The notes: generated from the letters alone by a model not told the origin. Counted from the stretch's first letter, positions 25,096-34,694 are shown. The stretch: 64,000 nt of DNA from JBEPTX01 sp041691795 (GCA_041691795.1 JBEPTX010000002.1:1-64000); one strand, 5' to 3'. A program made the numbers and translations.

Positions 25096-25520
25096 AACCT
25101 GGCGTAGGCGTCGGTGTCTTTATCGTTCGGGATGGTAAATTCCTTGTCGGACAACGCAAAGGTTCACATGGAGCAGGCACATGGTCGGTGCCGGGTGGCT
25201 GGTTGGAATATCGCGAGAGTTTTGAGGATGCATCAGCTAGGGAAGTAATGGAAGAAACAGGTGTGAAGGTAAAGAACATTAGATTTGCTGGTCTGACGAA
25301 TAATATCTTCAAAGACGAGGAAATCCATAGCCTTACCGTCTGGACAATGGGTGACTGGGAAAGTGGCGAGGCGACAATTTTGGAACCTGATAAATTTATC
25401 GATCAAAAATGGGTCGATTTCGAGACATTACCGAATCCTTTGTTTCTTGCATTTGAGCTACTACTAGACAGCGAGTTCTTCGTAGCTATCAAAAAGTCAC
25501 TTGCGCAAAATCAGCGATGA
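25092..25520 (+). CDS. NUDIX hydrolase (MutT-like)
   Basis: A 142-residue protein with a complete Nudix box: G-x5-E-x7-REVMEETGV (about residues 35-57). It hydrolyses a nucleoside diphosphate derivative, for example oxidised or non-canonical NTPs. The PGGW pattern resembles ADP-ribose and MutT-type members, but the substrate is not fixed. It overlaps ileS and the glycosylase gene by 4 nt each, forming a run with a DNA-repair flavour. Confidence 0.88.
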   Translation: MKPGVGVGVFIVRDGKFLVGQRKGSHGAGTWSVPGGWLEYRESFEDASAREVMEETGVKVKNIRFAGLTNNIFKDEEIHSLTVWTMGDWESGEATILEPDKFIDQKWVDFETLPNPLFLAFELLLDSEFFVAIKKSLAQNQR

Positions 25521-26107
25521 GTGAGTTTGATTTCTTGAATGATAGTGCCAGTATCGTCGCTCCGCGTTTACTTGGCTGTATAGTGGAGCGAGAGATTGAT
25601 GGCCATGTTCTGCGTGCCCGAATTGTCGAAACCGAAGCGTACGACCAGACTGATGTCGCTAGCCATAGTTTTAACGGCCAAACACCGCGGACAAAAGTAA
25701 TGTTCGGACCACCGGGTCACTTATACGTTTATTTCACGTATGGTATGCATTATTGCTGCAATATCGTGGTGGGGGAGGAAGGGCATGGTGCGGCAGTTCT
25801 ACTACGGGCACTCGAGCCATTATCGGGAATGGAAATAATGAGCGAAAATCGCGGCGGACGGACAGGAATTGATATGACAAATGGCCCGGCAAAATTATGC
25901 CAAGCATTTGCGATTGATAAAACACTCAATGGTACTGATTTAAGTAGTGAAACACTGAGATTAATTCCGCAAACACCACTTAAAACTACACAAATTACCC
26001 AGACAACACGCATTGGAATTAGTCAGGGCAAAGATGTGCCGTGGCGGTTCTATATTACAGATAATGACTGGGTATCTAAGCGTGCATCTCTAGCAAAACG
26101 GCAATAA
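25517..26107 (+). CDS. 3-methyladenine DNA glycosylase (AAG/MPG type)
   Basis: A 196-residue protein of the AAG/MPG base-excision family. The active-site segment VETEAYDQTDVASHSFNG carries the catalytic Glu, and VMFGPPGHLYVYFTYGMHYC matches the DNA-intercalating and base-pocket region. GPAKLCQAF is the family's late motif. It removes alkylated purines. It ends the T-box operon and overlaps by 32 bp a membrane-protein gene on the opposite strand. Confidence 0.92.
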   Translation: MSEFDFLNDSASIVAPRLLGCIVEREIDGHVLRARIVETEAYDQTDVASHSFNGQTPRTKVMFGPPGHLYVYFTYGMHYCCNIVVGEEGHGAAVLLRALEPLSGMEIMSENRGGRTGIDMTNGPAKLCQAFAIDKTLNGTDLSSETLRLIPQTPLKTTQITQTTRIGISQGKDVPWRFYITDNDWVSKRASLAKRQ

Positions 26108-26504
26108 ATAACACAGCATATATGAGGTCAAAGATCCAGCCATACGGCCGTTCACCCCATTGGATAACCTCGGCAAAGTAAAAGAATTTTTTGAGTTTTC
26201 GAACACGATCTTTCAGCAGCCACATAAAATCAGGTAGTGTCGAGAAAAAGGCACCCACTGACAGGATGAACCATTTATCGGGGAATAAATAAATCGCAAA
26301 TAACAGAGAAGAAATGCATAAAATAGCATCAACAACTAGTAATATTTTAAACTCGGGCGTATACGGATAAATACGTTTGCTGCGGCCAAAATGTGGCGTC
26401 ATGTCCAGTAAAAAATGCGATGCAAAGGCAACAATAGGCACTAATGGTGCCGGAGTAATAATAGCGATGATACTTCCCGCTAACGTGTGGTTAAATCCCA
26501 ACAT
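26076..26504 (-). CDS. Membrane protein resembling YdjM-like metal-dependent hydrolases
   Basis: A 142-residue protein with about four hydrophobic segments. The conserved polar pattern FNHTLAG...ASHFLLDMTPHF and the later TLPDFMW place His and Asp residues near the membrane face. This recalls the membrane-bound hydrolase family related to YdjM, though it is short. A minus-strand TATACT (26517-26512) ends 7 nt before the ATG, so the transcript is leaderless. The role is unknown. Confidence 0.6.
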   Translation of the reverse strand: MLGFNHTLAGSIIAIITPAPLVPIVAFASHFLLDMTPHFGRSKRIYPYTPEFKILLVVDAILCISSLLFAIYLFPDKWFILSVGAFFSTLPDFMWLLKDRVRKLKKFFYFAEVIQWGERPYGWIFDLIYAVLFIAVLLEMHA

Positions 26505-26585
26505 ATCTTTTAGTATAGTCTATTGACTTAAATCAATTATTATGCTAATGTTAATATAAATTCATTCACAAAAAAAGAAACAAAT

Positions 26586-26789
26586 ATGAGTATTTTCCAC
26601 CACGTTCACTTTAAAAAACCTGACCCGCTTGCGAACGGGCTTGCTGATGAGATTGCCGCCGAACAACATGAGGCAGAGGCAATTAATAGTTTTGAAGATA
26701 CCAGCCCAGAGGAACTAGACAAGTTTTGGACCGGAGTCGTCGAGGATATCAAAAAAGATCCCAAGTGGTTTGATTTCTCTAACGAGTAG
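26586..26789 (+). CDS. Small acidic hypothetical protein
   Basis: A 67-residue protein, acidic in the middle and end (DTSPEELDKFWTGVVEDIKKDPKWF), with no TM segment. No family was recognised. The SD-like AAAGAAAC and an A/T-rich promoter region (TTGACT near 26523, TATAAA near 26555) lie upstream. It is followed at 34 nt by the zincin gene, which has its own -10 boxes. Confidence 0.55.
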   Translation: MSIFHHVHFKKPDPLANGLADEIAAEQHEAEAINSFEDTSPEELDKFWTGVVEDIKKDPKWFDFSNE

Positions 26790-26822
26790 AAATACTATAA
26801 ATAGTATAGTATTATAGATAAT

Positions 26823-27206
26823 ATGTTTGATTTAACAGATGAACAATTTGACCAGTTGATTACCAAGGCAATGGATGAATTGCCTCAGCAGTATATTACT
26901 GGGCTTAATAATGTTGCGATTGTTCAGGCTGATGAGCCAACTGATGAACAGAAATACAAAATGAAAATTCGCGAAGGCACAATCTTGCTAGGGCTATACG
27001 AGGGCATTCCGCTGACCCAGCGCGGTAATAATTACACGTTTGTGTTACCAGATAAAATTACGTTATTCAAACACTCAATTATGCGGGTTGTACGGAATGA
27101 AGATGAGCTGTTCGAACAGATCAAACGGACCTTATGGCACGAAATCGCTCACTACTACGGTGTCAGTCATGCACAAATGGATAAATTGCAGCATCCTGCC
27201 AGCTAA
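26823..27206 (+). CDS. Zincin-like metallopeptidase family protein
   Basis: A 127-residue protein with the HExxH motif in LWHEIAHYYGV near the C-terminus and a further His in VSHAQM. This matches the small DUF1025/COG3824 metallopeptidase family (minimal zincins). The N-terminal half is helical and acidic. The -10 box TATAGT (26805-26810) or TATAGA (26813-26818) is within 12 nt of the ATG. The proteolytic role and substrate are unknown. Confidence 0.8.
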   Translation: MFDLTDEQFDQLITKAMDELPQQYITGLNNVAIVQADEPTDEQKYKMKIREGTILLGLYEGIPLTQRGNNYTFVLPDKITLFKHSIMRVVRNEDELFEQIKRTLWHEIAHYYGVSHAQMDKLQHPAS

Positions 27207-27226
27207 ATCCTGTATACTATAAAAAT

Positions 27227-28057
27227 ATGAGTAGCATTATCACTAAAGCAATTATTCCTGTCGCCGGGTGGGGTACTCGTCGGCTTCCTATCGCCAAAGC
27301 AATCGAAAAATGTATGTTGCCAATTGGTAATCGCCCGCTGGTAGATTACATCGTAAGAGATTGTGTTGGGGCGGGCATCACCGATATTTTCTTTGTGATT
27401 AGCAAGGGTGATACGCAAATACAAAAATACTTCTCGGTTAACCAAGAACTTAATTCGTATCTGACATACAACGGTAAACAAGATTTGTTACCACTTGTCA
27501 TGCCACCTCAAAACATTAATTTTCATTATATCGAGCAGGCGACAAACGAGAAATATGGAACCGCTGTTCCTGTCGGATTGTGCGTGCCGTATCTCGCAAA
27601 AGGCGAGTCAGTGGCCGTTATGATGGGTGATGATTTTATCTTTAATCCCGATGGATCGTCGGAACTTATGCGTCTTAAAGCAGCGACCCCGGATAATATG
27701 AGCTCTATGCTCGCTGTTGAGATTGCACACGAAGAAGTTAGTCGCTACGGTGTTATTCAGTTCAATGATCAGACAAGTATGTTCGAAAAAATCGTTGAAA
27801 AACCTCATCCTGATCAGGCGCCAAGCAATTATATTAATGTCAGTAAGTACATTTTGAATTACGATATTTTGCAGCTCGTCAAAACCTACACTGACCTCGA
27901 TGTTTCTGGTGAGTATTTGCTGACGGAACCGATTAACCAATACGTTCTCAGTGGTGGGGCAATGCAAGTTGTACCAGCCAAAGGCCAGTATTTGGATGGT
28001 GGTAATGTCCACGGTTGGCTGCATGCCAATGAAGTCGTGCTTCGTCAGACGTCATAA
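27227..28057 (+). CDS. galU: UTP--glucose-1-phosphate uridylyltransferase
   Basis: A 276-residue nucleotidyltransferase that makes UDP-glucose for envelope glycans. The N-terminal motif is GWGTRRLPIAKAIEKCMLPI (usually G-x-GTR-x-LP...K-x-MLP), followed by PLVDYIV. AVMMGDDFIF provides the metal-binding Asp, and VEKPHPDQAPSNYINVSKYI is the sugar-binding segment. The length is slightly below the usual 290-300. TATACT (27213-27218) ends 8 nt from the ATG, so it is leaderless. Confidence 0.93.
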   Translation: MSSIITKAIIPVAGWGTRRLPIAKAIEKCMLPIGNRPLVDYIVRDCVGAGITDIFFVISKGDTQIQKYFSVNQELNSYLTYNGKQDLLPLVMPPQNINFHYIEQATNEKYGTAVPVGLCVPYLAKGESVAVMMGDDFIFNPDGSSELMRLKAATPDNMSSMLAVEIAHEEVSRYGVIQFNDQTSMFEKIVEKPHPDQAPSNYINVSKYILNYDILQLVKTYTDLDVSGEYLLTEPINQYVLSGGAMQVVPAKGQYLDGGNVHGWLHANEVVLRQTS

Positions 28058-28122
28058 ACACTTGTCATACATGCTCACATCTGTTACAATCAACTATTGA
28101 TTAATAAGTTATAAGGAATCAC

Positions 28123-28431
28123 ATGACAAAAGCAGTCGTTAAGGTCGGTGGCAAACAATATATTGCCAGCGAAAAAGAGACCCTCCTGGTGGACCTCCTC
28201 CCGGAAGGAACTAAAGAGCTCACACTTGATGCACTATTGGTCATTGACGGTGATAAAACTACTGTCGGTGCGCCTTTGGTAAAAGGCGTGAAAGTCGTCG
28301 CTAAAGTTGTTGACGAAAAAGTTGCCGGGGACAAAATCCGCGTCATTCGTTACAAAGCCAAAAAGCGCGTCCACAAGGAAATTGGCCATCGCCAAAAGTA
28401 CAGTAAGATTGAAATCACTTCAATCAAGTAA
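28123..28431 (+). CDS. rplU: 50S ribosomal protein bL21
   Basis: A 102-residue protein starting TKAVVKVGGKQYIASE, the hallmark of bL21, and ending KRVHKEIGHRQKYSKIEI. bL21 binds 23S rRNA near the exit of the subunit. bL27, its usual partner downstream, is not here; a terminator follows at once. TACAAT lies about 35 nt upstream and the SD TAAGGAA precedes the ATG. Confidence 0.97.
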   Translation: MTKAVVKVGGKQYIASEKETLLVDLLPEGTKELTLDALLVIDGDKTTVGAPLVKGVKVVAKVVDEKVAGDKIRVIRYKAKKRVHKEIGHRQKYSKIEITSIK

Positions 28432-28432
28432 G

Positions 28433-28459
28433 AAAAAGCACCCCGAAAGGGGTGTTTTT
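28433..28459 (+). terminator. rplU terminator
   Basis: AAAAAGCACCCC gaaa GGGGTGTTTTT: a GC-rich stem with a GAAA tetraloop and T-run. Confidence 0.93.
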
Positions 28460-28518
28460 CGTCGTTAACTTTTCACGCTCGTGCTATAATGAGGGTAAAT
28501 GAAGAGGGTAAATAAACA

Positions 28519-29283
28519 GTGACAACGGTGATTTCGGTGACCAACCAAAAGGGTGGTGTAGGCAAGACGACGACGGCTGTTAATTTAGCTTATTATTTAG
28601 CCAAAGAAGGCAAGAAAACATTGCTGGTCGACTTTGATCCGCAGGGTAATGCAACGAGCGGTCTGGGTGTTGATAAGGAATCATTGCAAGGCACAATGAC
28701 TGAAGTCATTATGGAAACAACGACGCTGGAACAGGTAGTTCGACCGACTGATCACAAGAACTTATTTTTAGCTCCAACAACACCGCATCTTGCGAATACA
28801 GAGGTAGAATTGGCGCAGGCGCAGCGTAAGTTTACCCGTCTGAAAAACGCGATTGATAACACACCAGGATACGATATTGTTATTATCGATAGCCCACCAA
28901 GTTTGAGCTTGCTGACGGTCAATGGGCTCATTGCAGCCAAATATGTGCTACTTCCAGTTCAGGCTGAATTTTACGCACTAGAAGGCCTTGGTCAACTGCT
29001 TGAAACAATGAAATTAGTCCGTAAAAGCATGAATCCGACACTTGATCTCCTCGGTGTTCTACCAACGATGATGGATAGCCGCACAACGCTAAGTGGTCAG
29101 GTGCACGAAGAAATCAAAAAGCACTTTCCGGGTAAGGTATTCAAAAACGTCATTCCCCGCAATATTCGTCTCGCAGAAGCGCCAAGCCATGGACTACCCG
29201 TTGGTGCCTATGATCGTTGGAGCAAGGGCGCCAGGGCGTATAAGGCATTTACCAAGGAGGTACTGGAACGTGTCGACAAATAA
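28519..29283 (+). CDS. parA: Chromosome partitioning ATPase ParA
   Basis: A 254-residue Walker-type ATPase. The deviant Walker A is KGGVGKTT (residues about 11-18), VDFDPQGNATSG is the A' motif and IIDSPPSL the Walker B. It starts with GTG at 28519. It overlaps parB by 14 nt, giving the usual parAB pair for origin segregation. No parS site was noticed in this window. A TATAAT box (CGTGCTATAATG near 28480) lies upstream. Confidence 0.95.
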   Translation: MTTVISVTNQKGGVGKTTTAVNLAYYLAKEGKKTLLVDFDPQGNATSGLGVDKESLQGTMTEVIMETTTLEQVVRPTDHKNLFLAPTTPHLANTEVELAQAQRKFTRLKNAIDNTPGYDIVIIDSPPSLSLLTVNGLIAAKYVLLPVQAEFYALEGLGQLLETMKLVRKSMNPTLDLLGVLPTMMDSRTTLSGQVHEEIKKHFPGKVFKNVIPRNIRLAEAPSHGLPVGAYDRWSKGARAYKAFTKEVLERVDK

Positions 29284-30163
29284 GAGAGGTCTTGGACGAG
29301 GATTTTCGTCACTTATTCCGACAGAATTATTAGATGAGTCGTTCGACCCGACGGCTGCTCAGGACGAAAAGATCAGTGAACTTCGCCACATCAAACTGAC
29401 CGAAATTGTTATTAATCCAGACCAGCCACGACGACATTTTGACGAAGCATCGCTGGATGAAATGGCCGGATCTATCGCCGAGCATGGTGTGTTGCAGCCA
29501 ATTGTAGTTACCCCGCATGGCAATCAATATGAAATCGTCGCCGGTGAGCGTCGTTACCGCGCCTCTATCAAAGCAGGCAAGGATAAAATCCCAGCACTAG
29601 TCCGGACACTTAGTAACCAGCACAAACTCGAGCTTTCATTGATCGAAAACTTGCAGCGCCGCGATCTGAACGTACTCGAAACCGCGACTGCCTACCTAAA
29701 ACTCCGCGATCAGTTTAATCTGACACTCGACGAAATTGGTACACGTGTTGGCGGCAAATCCATCAGTACAGTCAGTAACACCCTGCGATTACTACGGCTG
29801 CCTGAAAGCGTGAAAACGGCTATTGCTGAGGGTAAACTACGCGAAGGTCAGGCTCGACCGTTAGTTAATTTGGACGCAAAATTGATAGAACAAATCTTAC
29901 CTCAGATTCTACGTGAAGAATGGAGTTCGCGCAAAATTGAGCAATATATTGTCCAGCTGAAAAAGTCCAAAGAAGCAAGTTCGCCATTTGCTAAATACGA
30001 CAAGTCACCACGTATCGTTCATGAAGATGAAACAAATCGATTGAAAAAGCGATTATCAACAGATGTGAAGATCCAAGTGTCAGCCCGTGGTTCGGGTCAG
30101 ATTGTGATCAAATTCAAAGACGACCGCGAGTTTGAACGAATTCAAAAACTACTTGGTGAATAA
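29270..30163 (+). CDS. parB: Chromosome partitioning protein ParB
   Basis: A 297-residue CTPase/DNA-binding protein. The start GTG (29270, MSTNKRGLGRGFSSL) gives the typical ParB N-terminus. The ParB box is VINPDQPRRHF, then VAGERRYRA; the HTH for parS is around GGKSISTVSNTLRLLRLP. A C-terminal dimer region follows. The parA reading frame ends inside its first codons. lepB follows on the other strand, 9 nt past the stop. Confidence 0.95.
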   Translation: MSTNKRGLGRGFSSLIPTELLDESFDPTAAQDEKISELRHIKLTEIVINPDQPRRHFDEASLDEMAGSIAEHGVLQPIVVTPHGNQYEIVAGERRYRASIKAGKDKIPALVRTLSNQHKLELSLIENLQRRDLNVLETATAYLKLRDQFNLTLDEIGTRVGGKSISTVSNTLRLLRLPESVKTAIAEGKLREGQARPLVNLDAKLIEQILPQILREEWSSRKIEQYIVQLKKSKEASSPFAKYDKSPRIVHEDETNRLKKRLSTDVKIQVSARGSGQIVIKFKDDREFERIQKLLGE

Positions 30164-30172
30164 TTCTACTAA

Positions 30173-30772
30173 CTAGAACGTACGAATCTTGTTGAATGGA
30201 TAGACCCGAACGCCGACGGGACCAATCACATCGTAAAATGGAATTGTGCCTAGACCATTGCGTGAGTCAAACGAGAAGTTATCTTGGCGGTGATCACCAG
30301 AAACGAACAATGTACCATCAGGAACAATTTCGTCGACTGCACCACTGGTAGGTGAGCCTGGTTCGCCATGATTAGCGTCGTCAGGATTGAAGCCGTCTGG
30401 ATGAGCTTTGTTATAAACAATATAATGCCCGTCCTTTAGCACGACATGCTCGCCCGGGAAAGCAATGACACGTTTGACGATAAATTCATCGCCAGTACCA
30501 GCGTTGTACAGAGGGTTCTTGAACACAATGACTTGGCCACGATCGGGAATGTAGGCTTTGTTCTGAAGCTGAGCGATAGTAACAGGGATACGATCAACGA
30601 TCAGTCGATCACCAGTGTAAAGTGTCTTTTCCATGCTTGGGCCTTCGACATTGAAACTGCGGAATAGGAAAGACTGGATTAGCATTGTTCCTGCGATAAC
30701 ACAGGCGGCAAAGATGATTAATCCCGCAAAATCCTTGAAGAAAGGGTGACGCTTGAAAAATGAAGCTTCCAT
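30173..30772 (-). CDS. lepB: Signal peptidase I
   Basis: A 199-residue membrane protease cleaving secretory signal peptides. An N-terminal TM segment (about 16-37) is followed by the catalytic Ser in EGPSMEKTL (S46) and the Lys in VKRVIAFPGE. The conserved late box FVSGDHRQDNFSFDSRNGLG is intact. The start is MEASFFKRHP at 30772: a minus-strand TATAGT (30785-30780) ends 7 nt upstream, and the upstream open frame lacks support. It processes exported proteins delivered by SecA (57975). Confidence 0.94.
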   Translation of the reverse strand: MEASFFKRHPFFKDFAGLIIFAACVIAGTMLIQSFLFRSFNVEGPSMEKTLYTGDRLIVDRIPVTIAQLQNKAYIPDRGQVIVFKNPLYNAGTGDEFIVKRVIAFPGEHVVLKDGHYIVYNKAHPDGFNPDDANHGEPGSPTSGAVDEIVPDGTLFVSGDHRQDNFSFDSRNGLGTIPFYDVIGPVGVRVYPFNKIRTF

Positions 30773-30883
30773 CTCGTTTACTATACATGGTTTGAACGTC
30801 CACGAAAAGGCTCTCTCTAAAAAACCATAAAGATTTTGGAATTCCAATGTCACCTAAAGTTCTGTATAGTAGAATAAGTATTT

Positions 30884-32584
30884 ATGACGAGACAAAAACA
30901 CTCACTAGATGGTTTTGTGCCACGCCGTGCGGGGTCACCACTGGGCGAATTGCCGAGTGCTACTAATCGTCTCCCCGAAGCGCGAGAGGCGCCTCGTCGT
31001 GAGATTGGAACACCCAAACCTCTGGTGAAACCTGCCGAAGTGGCTAAGCAACCTGAGACACGTAGTGGTATTAGTCGATCGGAAATTGACGAATCACTCC
31101 GTGGCATCGACGAGCCTGAAGCGCACGAGATACATCGTCGCAAACACCCATTTTCATTTGGTAAGATCAAAAAGATTATTAAGTGGGTGGTTATTCTGGT
31201 TGTTGTCGTCGCTATCGGAATAGGTGCCTATGTCGGTTTTCGCACATTGATGGCGAGCGGCAATATCTTTCAGGGTAATATCTTTGATATTTTACAGAAC
31301 CAACCTTTGAAACAAGATACAAGTGGACGGACAAACATATTGATCCTTGGTACCTCCGAAGACGACCCTGGTCACCAGGCGGGCAACCTGACCGACTCTA
31401 TGATGGTGCTGAGTGTTGATCAGAATAAAAAGAATGCCTACATGATTAGTATTCCGCGGGACTTATATGTCAAATATGGTCAGGCCTGTGATCCTGGCTA
31501 CCAGGGAAGAATCAATAGTTACTTTAGCTGTGTAGGCGGTAATCCAAAAGACATTAACGCAACCCGAACAGCGCTTGGTAAAACTGGTGATTTTGTCGGT
31601 GGAATTCTAGGACTTGATGTTCAATACGGGGTAAATGTTAATTACACCGTTATGCGTGATCTAGTGAATGCAGTTGGTGGGACTATTAGCGTCAATATTG
31701 AAAGTCGTGATCCACGTGGTCAGATGGATAGTAACTTTGACTGGAAGTGTGGTGTCGGCGATCGTAAGGTGAGTAGGGCACAGGTGTTAAAGCGCTGTCC
31801 ACCAGCCGGTCATTTCATCGATTATCCAAATGGCCTTGCCACTTTGGATGCAGAACACGCTCTCTACTTGGCACAAGCGCGCGGTGACGCTGCTCCGACC
31901 TATGGGTTTGAGCAATCTAACTTTGACCGCGAGAAAAACCAACAAAAAATTATCAAAGCTATTCGTGAAAAAGCCGTTTCAACGGGTGTCATTACGGATT
32001 TTGGTAAAGTAACAGGGATTATTGACTCACTTGGCAATAATCTACGTACCACATTTGAGGCCAAAGAAATTCGTACACTGGTTGATCTTGCCAAGAATAT
32101 TCCGAGCGACAGTATTCAATCAATCAGTTTGATTGACGGCGACACCCCTATGATGACAACAGGTAATGTTGATGGCCAGAGTGTCGTTCATCCTGCAGCC
32201 GGTACATACGTCTATGGACCACTGGAGGCATACATTCAGAAACAACTTTCCAGCAATCCGGTGACCCGAGAAGAAGCGAAAGTGGTTGTGATGAATGGTT
32301 CGAGTATTGCAGGCGCAGCGCAGGTTGAGTCCGATAAATTAGCCAAACAGGGCCTCCTTATGGGCCCAATTGCTAATGCACCAGATGGTAGTTACGGTCG
32401 GGTAACAATCTACCAAATCGACAAGACCAAGACCGCAACAGCGGCGAAACTGAAAGAAATCTATGGTGTGACACCACTGACCACTAAACCACCATTTACT
32501 GTCACAGGTGACACCGCCTTTGTCGTTATTGTCGGTACAATTGCCAAATCAGCCAACAGTTCAGATAGTTCATCGTCACTCTAA
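30884..32584 (+). CDS. LytR-CpsA-Psr (LCP) family cell-wall glycopolymer transferase
   Basis: A 566-residue membrane-anchored protein. A long polar N-terminus (1-98) precedes one TM helix (about 99-118). The LCP catalytic domain (about 145-400) includes the Arg-rich ISIPRDLYV and the Asp-containing ILGTSEDDP and DSMMVLSV. A LytR_C-like domain is at 445-560. LCP proteins attach wall teichoic acid or similar polymers to peptidoglycan. This supports a monoderm-like envelope. TATAGT (30865-30870) is 13 nt before the ATG. Confidence 0.9.
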   Translation: MTRQKHSLDGFVPRRAGSPLGELPSATNRLPEAREAPRREIGTPKPLVKPAEVAKQPETRSGISRSEIDESLRGIDEPEAHEIHRRKHPFSFGKIKKIIKWVVILVVVVAIGIGAYVGFRTLMASGNIFQGNIFDILQNQPLKQDTSGRTNILILGTSEDDPGHQAGNLTDSMMVLSVDQNKKNAYMISIPRDLYVKYGQACDPGYQGRINSYFSCVGGNPKDINATRTALGKTGDFVGGILGLDVQYGVNVNYTVMRDLVNAVGGTISVNIESRDPRGQMDSNFDWKCGVGDRKVSRAQVLKRCPPAGHFIDYPNGLATLDAEHALYLAQARGDAAPTYGFEQSNFDREKNQQKIIKAIREKAVSTGVITDFGKVTGIIDSLGNNLRTTFEAKEIRTLVDLAKNIPSDSIQSISLIDGDTPMMTTGNVDGQSVVHPAAGTYVYGPLEAYIQKQLSSNPVTREEAKVVVMNGSSIAGAAQVESDKLAKQGLLMGPIANAPDGSYGRVTIYQIDKTKTATAAKLKEIYGVTPLTTKPPFTVTGDTAFVVIVGTIAKSANSSDSSSSL

Positions 32585-32652
32585 AATAGCGCCTAGTTCT
32601 CACAAAATCACCCCGTTATCGGCATTTTAATGTGCTATACTTATGGAAGCTT

Positions 32653-33450
32653 ATGGATTTTTTACGAGCCGTTAAACGTCGTTCTTTATTGAGCGAAACA
32701 GTCTATATACTTTTGAATATTGGCCTTGCCATGGCGCTTTTAGCTGTTGTGTGGGCAATTGATTCACCGCTTCCGGCTTTTGCGTTGATCTTGCTGAGCA
32801 AGTGGCGAGTGCTGGCTGTCCGTCCACGCTACTGGTTTGCGCATGTTCAAGCCAATACGGTTGATTTGATTGTCAGTTTAAGCCTTGTGGTGCTGCTTTC
32901 ATTTGCTGGCACGGTAGGAGGCGCGAGTGCGATTCCTATACAAATTGTCCTTACTGTCCTTTATCTTTTGTGGCTACTGATCCTCAAACCACGAACTCGT
33001 CGAATGCTCGTCGTACTTCAGGCGGGTGTTGCTGTGTTTGTCGGCGTCTCGGCATTGTATATTATGTCGTACGAGTGGCCTTCATCATTGGTTGTCGTGG
33101 CTATGTGGGTAATCGGGTATTCGGCGGCCAGGCACGTGCTCGTTGCTTATTCAGAGAAAGAATTAACGCTCCTTAGCTTCATCTGGGGACTCCTCTTTGC
33201 AGAGTTTGGTTGGCTGACCTACCACTGGACAATTGCCTATAGCTTGCCATTTATTGCGGGTTTTAGACTTCCGCAAGTTGCGTTGATTGCCTTAGCACTA
33301 AGTTTCCTAGGAGAAAGAGGCTATGCATCATATGAGCAACATGGTGTTGTTCGCTCGGTTGACATCTTTCTTCCAGCTCTGTTTTCTCTGGGTATTATTG
33401 CGGCGCTTCTATTTACGCCACTCAATCAAATACATATCGGTACGATCTAA
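32653..33450 (+). CDS. Polytopic membrane protein of unknown function
   Basis: A 265-residue protein with about eight hydrophobic segments and little soluble sequence. It may belong to a membrane family found in Patescibacteria (DUF5656-like), but this is uncertain. TATACT (32635-32640) ends 12 nt before the chosen ATG (MDFLRAVKRR). A GTG 21 nt upstream would overlap that box and is disfavoured. It sits between the LCP and HtrA genes, so an envelope role is plausible. Confidence 0.65.
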   Translation: MDFLRAVKRRSLLSETVYILLNIGLAMALLAVVWAIDSPLPAFALILLSKWRVLAVRPRYWFAHVQANTVDLIVSLSLVVLLSFAGTVGGASAIPIQIVLTVLYLLWLLILKPRTRRMLVVLQAGVAVFVGVSALYIMSYEWPSSLVVVAMWVIGYSAARHVLVAYSEKELTLLSFIWGLLFAEFGWLTYHWTIAYSLPFIAGFRLPQVALIALALSFLGERGYASYEQHGVVRSVDIFLPALFSLGIIAALLFTPLNQIHIGTI

Positions 33451-33500
33451 GGCTACTATCAGGTGGGAAGTATAAAATCAAAGGGGAAAGTGGGTAACTT

Positions 33501-34694
33501 ATGAAAACTGATGAACAAAACGACAAAAAAATCTCTGAATTAACATCAATATCCAGGTCACGACGATCGCACAAGTATGTTGCACTTATTATCATCGCTG
33601 TTGTTTTATGTCTGGCAGGGGGCGTTCTTGGGGGCTATTTGGCGGGTAGTTTGCAGCCATCACTTACCTCGATGAGTCGTAGTAGCGCTGGGGATGGTAA
33701 CAAAATTGTTACACAGGAAGAAGAAGATATTTCAGGGGTTGCGACTAAGGTTGGCCCAAGTGTCGTCTCGGTTCTTACGAAAGCCCAAACAGTATCATAC
33801 TTTGGCGGCGCAGGCACCCAAGAAGGTGCAGGCACGGGAATCATCATCAGTCAGGATGGCTATGTACTGACGAATAAACATGTTGTTCAAGGCGGTCAGA
33901 CATTCAGTATTGTCACGTCAGATGGTGTCACCCATTCAGATGTCAAAGTAGTTGGAACTGATCCCCTGAATGACATTGCCTTTTTGAAAATCAACGGTGT
34001 CAGTGGACTGAAATCAGCTGTGTTAGGCGATTCGACCTCAATCCGAATTGGCCAAAAGGTTGTTGCGATCGGTAATGCACTTGGCCAATATCAAAATAGT
34101 GTGACGAGCGGTATTATTTCTGGGACTGGTCGTTCGGTCACGGCTGGCATTGATGGTTCACCAGCATCTAGCAGCGAAACACTGACAGATTTGATTCAAA
34201 CAGACGCTGCAATCAACGAGGGTAATTCCGGTGGTCCACTGGTGAACATTTCAGGGCAGGTAATTGGTATCAATACGGCACTCGCGTCTAACGCCAACGG
34301 TATTGGCTTCTCGATTCCGATAAATGCCGTCAAAGGCATGCTCAAAGGCGTCCTTGCCAGTGGAACGGTCAAGCGATCATACATTGGTGTTAACTACATT
34401 ACGATCACACCTGATGTTGCGAGCCAGTACCAGTTACCAATCAAACAAGGTGCATATGTTGTTGCAAATGGCAATTCACCTGCCGTCATTGCGGGCAGCC
34501 CTGCAGCAAGTGCGGGCTTGCAGGACAAAGATATCATTACCAAGATTAATGATATCGATGTTGGCGACAAGGGAAGTGTATCGAGTTTGGTGGCAGAATA
34601 TGCGCCAGGTGACACCATTCAACTGACAATCTTGCGTGGTGGCAAAACATCAACCGTACGCGTGACACTAGCAGCTTACCAGCCACAACAGTAG
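33501..34694 (+). CDS. HtrA/DegP-like serine protease with PDZ domain
   Basis: A 397-residue membrane-tethered protease. The TM anchor is at about 26-49. The trypsin-like domain has the catalytic triad His in VLTNKHVV, Asp in DPLNDIAFLKI and Ser in GNSGGPL. One PDZ domain (about 295-390) reads PAVIAGSPAASAGLQDKDIITKIN. It degrades misfolded extracytoplasmic proteins. The SD AGGGGAAAG precedes the ATG, and a weak -10 TATAAA lies nearby. It converges on prmC, with the stop codons adjacent. Confidence 0.94.
   Translation: MKTDEQNDKKISELTSISRSRRSHKYVALIIIAVVLCLAGGVLGGYLAGSLQPSLTSMSRSSAGDGNKIVTQEEEDISGVATKVGPSVVSVLTKAQTVSYFGGAGTQEGAGTGIIISQDGYVLTNKHVVQGGQTFSIVTSDGVTHSDVKVVGTDPLNDIAFLKINGVSGLKSAVLGDSTSIRIGQKVVAIGNALGQYQNSVTSGIISGTGRSVTAGIDGSPASSSETLTDLIQTDAAINEGNSGGPLVNISGQVIGINTALASNANGIGFSIPINAVKGMLKGVLASGTVKRSYIGVNYITITPDVASQYQLPIKQGAYVVANGNSPAVIAGSPAASAGLQDKDIITKINDIDVGDKGSVSSLVAEYAPGDTIQLTILRGGKTSTVRVTLAAYQPQQ

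Noticed and set aside
29093..30163. Extended ParB starting inside parA
   Set aside because: GTG at 29270 gives the typical MSTNKRGLGRGFSSL start; the upstream part is a shadow of parA.
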